A stretch of DNA of 64,000 bases from Micromonospora craterilacus. Lineage in GTDB: Bacteria > Actinomycetota > Actinomycetes > Mycobacteriales > Micromonosporaceae. The notes under the pieces are model-generated. The model made no database searches. It was not told the DNA's origin and saw only the letters and a list, made by a program, of their open reading frames with translations. Below, in pieces: positions 60,617-64,000 of the stretch (positions are counted from its first letter, which is position 1; the number at the start of each line of letters is the position of its first letter). The translations under genes and the position numbers were made by a program. The DNA is taken from the NCBI RefSeq assembly GCF_003236315.1, contig NZ_POTY01000008.1, positions 1-64,000 on the forward strand. The letters run 5' to 3'.

Positions 60617-60991
60617 TCAGCCGACCGCGACGAGCAGGGCGAGTGCGGTGAGTGCGATCGACACCGGCACCATCGCGTTCCGCTCCGAGCGGCTCCGGGA
60701 GAGCGCGTTCGGCGCGATGGACAGCGCGAAGTATCCGACCAAGATCCACATCGTGACTCGTGCGACCGGTCCGGCCAGCACGTCGATCAACTCCGCGCGG
60801 TCGAGGGCGATCACCGCGATGATCGCGTAGACGACGATCGCCACCGCGCTACCGACCCGGAGCGGGAGGGGCAGCACCTCGTGCTGGCCACCCCAGGCGA
60901 ACCGGCCGAGCGGTGCGCCGAGCGCGAGCGCGACCTGGAAGGCCGCGAGGACAGCGAGCAGGACGACGAGGGCGATGGCGGCGAGGGGCAT
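60617..60991 (-). CDS. Small four-helix membrane protein
   Basis: A 124-residue protein with four hydrophobic helices (AAIALVVLLAVLAAFQVAL, VGSAVAIVVYAIIAVIAL, VTMWILVGYFALSIAPNAL and VSIALTALALLVAVG). No family named with certainty. ATG 60991. It ends 16 bases from the convergent GNAT stop. Confidence 0.7.
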   Translation of the reverse strand: MPLAAIALVVLLAVLAAFQVALALGAPLGRFAWGGQHEVLPLPLRVGSAVAIVVYAIIAVIALDRAELIDVLAGPVARVTMWILVGYFALSIAPNALSRSRSERNAMVPVSIALTALALLVAVG

Positions 60992-61025
60992 CGGGTCAGT
61001 GTAGTGATCATCGGTGTACGGCCGG

Positions 61026-61637
61026 TCACTCCTCGACGGGCGGCTCCTCGGCGGAGGGCGACTTCGCGGCGATCGCGGCGAGCAACTCGTCGGCGACCTC
61101 CAGCGCCACCCGCTTGCGCTCGGCGTCGGTGATGTCGGGGGTGCGTACGGCGAACCAGCTGCCGTGCACCGCGAAGATCGCCAGTGCGGCCCGCAGTTGG
61201 GCGCCGGGGGACTCGTTCCCGGCGGAGAGCACGGTGGCCAGCCGGAACATCCGCCCGCGCATCTCCCGACCGGCGGAGAGGCTCTTCAGCGCCGTCTGGT
61301 TCTGCTCGAAGAAGCGCATCACCGACGGCTGCTCGCTGCTGAACATCGCGTCGGCGTACCGCTCGATGACCGCGCGCCGGGTGGCCAGGGTGGCCGGCTG
61401 GGACTCGGCCCAGGCGATCAGCGCGTCCATCCGCTCCAGCCGGTCCTCGACCACGCTGGTGACGATCTCGTCCTTGCTCTTGAAGTGGTAGTAGAGCGCG
61501 GCCTTTGTCACGTTGAGCCGTTCGGCGACCTCGCGCAGCGAGGTCGCCTCGTAACCCTGCTCGGTGAAGAGTTCCAGCGCGACGGCCTTGATCCGTTCCC
61601 GCGTGCCGCCGCCTGTGCTCTGGCTCACTCGCACCAC
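61026..61637 (-). CDS. TetR family repressor
   Basis: A 203-residue TetR regulator: SLREVAERLNVTKAALYYHFKSKDE is the DNA-binding region and a helical ligand domain follows. It is divergent from the MFS exporter with two inverted repeats in the 105-base gap, so it should repress that gene and itself. GTG 61637; GTGs at 61634 and 61628 are alternatives. Confidence 0.92.
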   Translation of the reverse strand: MVRVSQSTGGGTRERIKAVALELFTEQGYEATSLREVAERLNVTKAALYYHFKSKDEIVTSVVEDRLERMDALIAWAESQPATLATRRAVIERYADAMFSSEQPSVMRFFEQNQTALKSLSAGREMRGRMFRLATVLSAGNESPGAQLRAALAIFAVHGSWFAVRTPDITDAERKRVALEVADELLAAIAAKSPSAEEPPVEE

Positions 61638-61646
61638 CTAATCCGC

Positions 61647-61699
61647 TTGACGGTTGTTCGCCGTCAAACTTACCGTGCGGCTAGTAAGGTGGCTAGCCG
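61647..61699. promoter_or_regulatory. Two inverted-repeat operators between tetR and MFS genes
   Basis: TTGACGG-N7-CCGTCAA (61647-61667) and CGGCTAG-N8-CTAGCCG (61678-61699). The first begins with a -35-like TTGACG reading toward the exporter. Both have TetR-like size and lie between the divergent starts. Confidence 0.75.
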
Positions 61700-61741
61700 G
61701 ACGGCAAGTAAGGCGCCGCATCTCAGGGGGAGAGCGTACCG

Positions 61742-63322
61742 ATGGCCCAGCAAACCCAGGCTCCCGCGCGACCCAATGTCCGGGTCGTGCTCTTCGGCCT
61801 GATGATCGCCATGATGCTGGCGATGCTCGACAACATGATCGTCAGCACGGCGCTGCCGCGCATCGTCGGCGAGTTCGGCGGGCTCAACCACTTCACCTGG
61901 GTGGTGACCGCGTACGTGCTGGGCACCACCGTCTCCACCCCGATCTGGGGCAAGCTCGGCGACCTGTACGGCCGCAAGGCGGTCTTCCTCACCGCGGTGG
62001 TGATCTTCCTGGTCGGCTCCGCGCTGTGCGGAATGGCCGGCTCGGGGATCTTCGGTGGACCCGACGACGGCATGGTCCAGTTGATCGCCTTCCGGGCCGT
62101 GCAGGGTCTGGGCGCCGGTGGCCTGATGGTCGGTGTGATGGCGATCATCGGTGACCTGGTCCCGCCCCGGGAGCGTGGCCGCTACCAGGGCATGATCGCC
62201 GGGATCATGGCCATCGCGATGGTGGCCGGCCCGCTGGTCGGCGGCTTCATCACCGACCACCTCTCCTGGCGCTGGGCGTTCTACGTCAACCTGCCGCTGG
62301 GCGGCGTCGCGCTGGTGCTGCTCATCGCGACCATGCACCTGCCCAAGTACCGCACCGAGCACCGCATCGACTGGCTCGGCGCCGCGTTGCTGTCGGTGGG
62401 CATCACCGCCATCGTGCTGATCACGACCTGGGGCGGCAACGAGTACGCCTGGGCCTCCCCGCAGATCCTCGGCCTCGCCGCGCTGGCCGTCGTCGCACTG
62501 GTGGTCTTCGGGTTCGTCGAGCGGCGGGCCGCCGAGCCGATCCTGCCGCTGGGCCTGTTCGCCAACCGGAACTTCGCCCTCATCTCGGTGATCGGCTTCC
62601 TGCTCGGCTTCGCGATGTTCGGCGCGATGAACTTCCTGCCGCTCTACCAGCAGACCGTGCAGGGTGCCTCGGCCACCAACTCCGGCCTGCTGCTGCTGCC
62701 GCTGATGTTCGGCATGCTGGTGGTGTCGCTGATCGTCGGCCGGGCGATCACCCGGACCGGCCGGTACCGGATCTACCCGATCGTCGGCGGTGCGGTGATG
62801 GCCGTCGGGCTCGCCCTGCTGAGCCTGCTGGACGTGGGCACCAGCAAGACCGAGTCGTCGCTCTACATGATCGTGCTCGGGGTCGGCATGGGCTTCCTCA
62901 TGCAGACGTCGATGCTGATCGCGCAGAACAGCGTCGAGCAGAAGGACCTCGGCGCGGCCAGCGGCGCGGCCACCTTCTTCCGCTCCATCGGTGGGTCGTT
63001 CGGCATCTCGCTGTTCGGCGCCATCTTCGCCAACCGACTCGCCGGCAGTGCGGCCGGCGGCGCGTTCAGTGGCGGCGGCGAAGGCAGCGCCGGGATGAAC
63101 ATCGAGCAGCTCAAGGAGCTGCCGGCGCAGGCCCGCGAGCTGGTGCTGGGCGGGCTCGCCGACGCTATCTCGCACGTCTTCCTGTGGGCGGTGCTCTTCG
63201 CCGTGGTGGTGCCGGTGCTCGCCTGGTTCATCCGGGAGATCCCGCTGCGGACCAGCAACGAGGTGCCGGGAAGCCCGGAGGAGCAGGCCGAGACCGCCCT
63301 CGCCCGCTCCCCATCCGCCTGA
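61742..63322 (+). CDS. DHA2-family MFS multidrug exporter
   Basis: A 526-residue EmrB/QacA-type transporter with about 14 helices. LDNMIVSTALPRIVGEF is the DHA2 hallmark, GKLGDLYGRKAVFL motif A and GLGAGGLMVGVMAIIGDLVPPRERGRYQG motif C/B region. GGGGGAG stands nine bases before ATG. Controlled by the divergent TetR; substrates probably lipophilic drugs or self-made metabolites. Confidence 0.93.
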   Translation: MAQQTQAPARPNVRVVLFGLMIAMMLAMLDNMIVSTALPRIVGEFGGLNHFTWVVTAYVLGTTVSTPIWGKLGDLYGRKAVFLTAVVIFLVGSALCGMAGSGIFGGPDDGMVQLIAFRAVQGLGAGGLMVGVMAIIGDLVPPRERGRYQGMIAGIMAIAMVAGPLVGGFITDHLSWRWAFYVNLPLGGVALVLLIATMHLPKYRTEHRIDWLGAALLSVGITAIVLITTWGGNEYAWASPQILGLAALAVVALVVFGFVERRAAEPILPLGLFANRNFALISVIGFLLGFAMFGAMNFLPLYQQTVQGASATNSGLLLLPLMFGMLVVSLIVGRAITRTGRYRIYPIVGGAVMAVGLALLSLLDVGTSKTESSLYMIVLGVGMGFLMQTSMLIAQNSVEQKDLGAASGAATFFRSIGGSFGISLFGAIFANRLAGSAAGGAFSGGGEGSAGMNIEQLKELPAQARELVLGGLADAISHVFLWAVLFAVVVPVLAWFIREIPLRTSNEVPGSPEEQAETALARSPSA

Positions 63323-63348
63323 CCACGCTGCCCCGGCCGGCCGCCCCG

Positions 63349-64000
63349 TCAGGGCAGCGGCGGGCCGGGGAGGCGTGGCCGGAACGGGCGCAGGAGCCGA
63401 TGCAGCAGGGCGCGTAGCCGGCGGTACCGCGGGCCGGCGGGTACGCCGGTCAGCGTGCGCGCCAGGGCGGTGGTGTCCGGGTCGAGATCCGGGGTGGCCA
63501 GGGCCAGGTGGGCCAGCGAGGCGGCCGTCGGCATCGGGCGCTCCCGGGCCGCCTCGGCCACCGTGGTCAGCCGCTCGGCGACCACCTGGGCCACGTCCGA
63601 CCGGACCGACGGATCGACCCAGGCGGCGGTCACCAGGGCGAACAGGGCCGCCTCGGCGACCTCCACCCCGCCGGCCAGCTCCACCAGCACCCGCCGCCGG
63701 GCCGAGTCCGCCCACGGCTCGTCGGTGCGGTGGTGCAGCAGGCCGAGGCAGGTCCACACCTGCACGCAACGCACCCACAGCGCGGGGTCCTCGCCGGCCA
63801 GCACCCGGCCCAGCGCGGTCTGCGGGGTCTCGGGCGGGTGGGCCAGCAGGCCGAGCAGGTCGGGCAGGTCGAGCGTGGCCAGGCCGACCGCCGTGTCGTA
63901 CGCCGCCGGCGGGTGTGGCCAGGCGGGATGGGCGAGCTGGCGCAGCCGGCGCGCGGCCTCCGCCGACGGTGCCGGGGTCGTCGGGGCCGCCCCGGCGGCG
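63349..64000 (-). CDS. Helical HEAT-like protein, N-terminus outside window
   Basis: The frame stays open to the window end (at least 217 residues). Repeated helical segments such as AAYDTAVGLATLDLPDLLGLLA, LWVRCVQVWTCLGLLHH and VAEAALFALVTAAWVD suggest alpha-helical repeats. No motif recognised. A GTG at 63804 is internal, not the likely start. Confidence 0.6.
   Translation of the reverse strand, partial: AAGAAPTTPAPSAEAARRLRQLAHPAWPHPPAAYDTAVGLATLDLPDLLGLLAHPPETPQTALGRVLAGEDPALWVRCVQVWTCLGLLHHRTDEPWADSARRRVLVELAGGVEVAEAALFALVTAAWVDPSVRSDVAQVVAERLTTVAEAARERPMPTAASLAHLALATPDLDPDTTALARTLTGVPAGPRYRRLRALLHRLLRPFRPRLPGPPLP

Overview
The window is a contiguous piece of a high-GC actinomycete chromosome. 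Codon use, the mixture of GTG/TTG starts, many apparently leaderless promoters, mycoredoxin, proteasome activator, three WhiB/SigR-type redox regulators and several short intergenic repeats all point to Micromonosporaceae, probably Micromonospora or a close relative. Almost everything is core or conserved chromosome. No insertion sequence, prophage, CRISPR array or rRNA was found; one tRNA (initiator Met) is present.

Layout. 1-12.7 kb: MobA-like guanylyltransferase end, a 24-bp tandem repeat, a YbjN-type chaperone-like protein, a quinone oxidoreductase under a SoxR-type box, a beta-propeller lipoprotein-like exoprotein, an Lrp regulator divergent from a DDAH-family hydrolase, a solitary branched-chain amino-acid type binding protein, the bacterial proteasome activator, two tandem HAD phosphatases and an OsmC protein. 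12.8-24.2 kb: small zinc metallopeptidase, prephenate dehydratase, then a break point where a secreted protein and the AdnA helicase-nuclease are both cut off, intact AdnB, a cold-shock gene followed by a perfect 52-bp palindrome, an Rrf2 regulator, a paired active/inactive M16 peptidase and NudC. 24.3-31.4 kb: an accessory island of two Scr1-type HTH/DUF397 pairs, an MFS exporter and a three-gene cassette ending in a JmjC/cupin dioxygenase. 31.5-45.7 kb: mrx1, uvrD2, whiB7 with an attenuator leader, ABC1 kinase, a ThiF-like protein, zinc-dependent protease, PDZ-S16 protease and UPF0182, an order that recalls the M. tuberculosis Rv3202c-Rv3193c neighbourhood. 45.9-53.5 kb: tRNA-fMet, purC, an anti-sigma kinase, a MacS/MacR-like two-component system, a GT4 glycosyltransferase, a DMT-family transporter and hisN. 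53.6-64 kb: rsgA, aroA, SRAP, a WhiB, sigH(sigR)-rshA, ribosomal bL37, a biotinyl carrier, GNAT, and a TetR-controlled MFS exporter.

Working together, much of the window is stress biology: the SigH/RshA thiol-redox switch with an autoregulatory promoter and a second matching promoter before mycoredoxin; a SoxR-type site; WhiB7 antibiotic-responsive attenuation; DNA repair (AdnB, UvrD2, SRAP); and protein quality control (proteasome activator, M16, S16, zinc proteases). The parts most worth a second look are the JmjC cassette, the AdnA break point, the whiB7 leader, the two-start sigH, a leaderless 10-codon leader before an M48-type peptidase, and the large palindromes.
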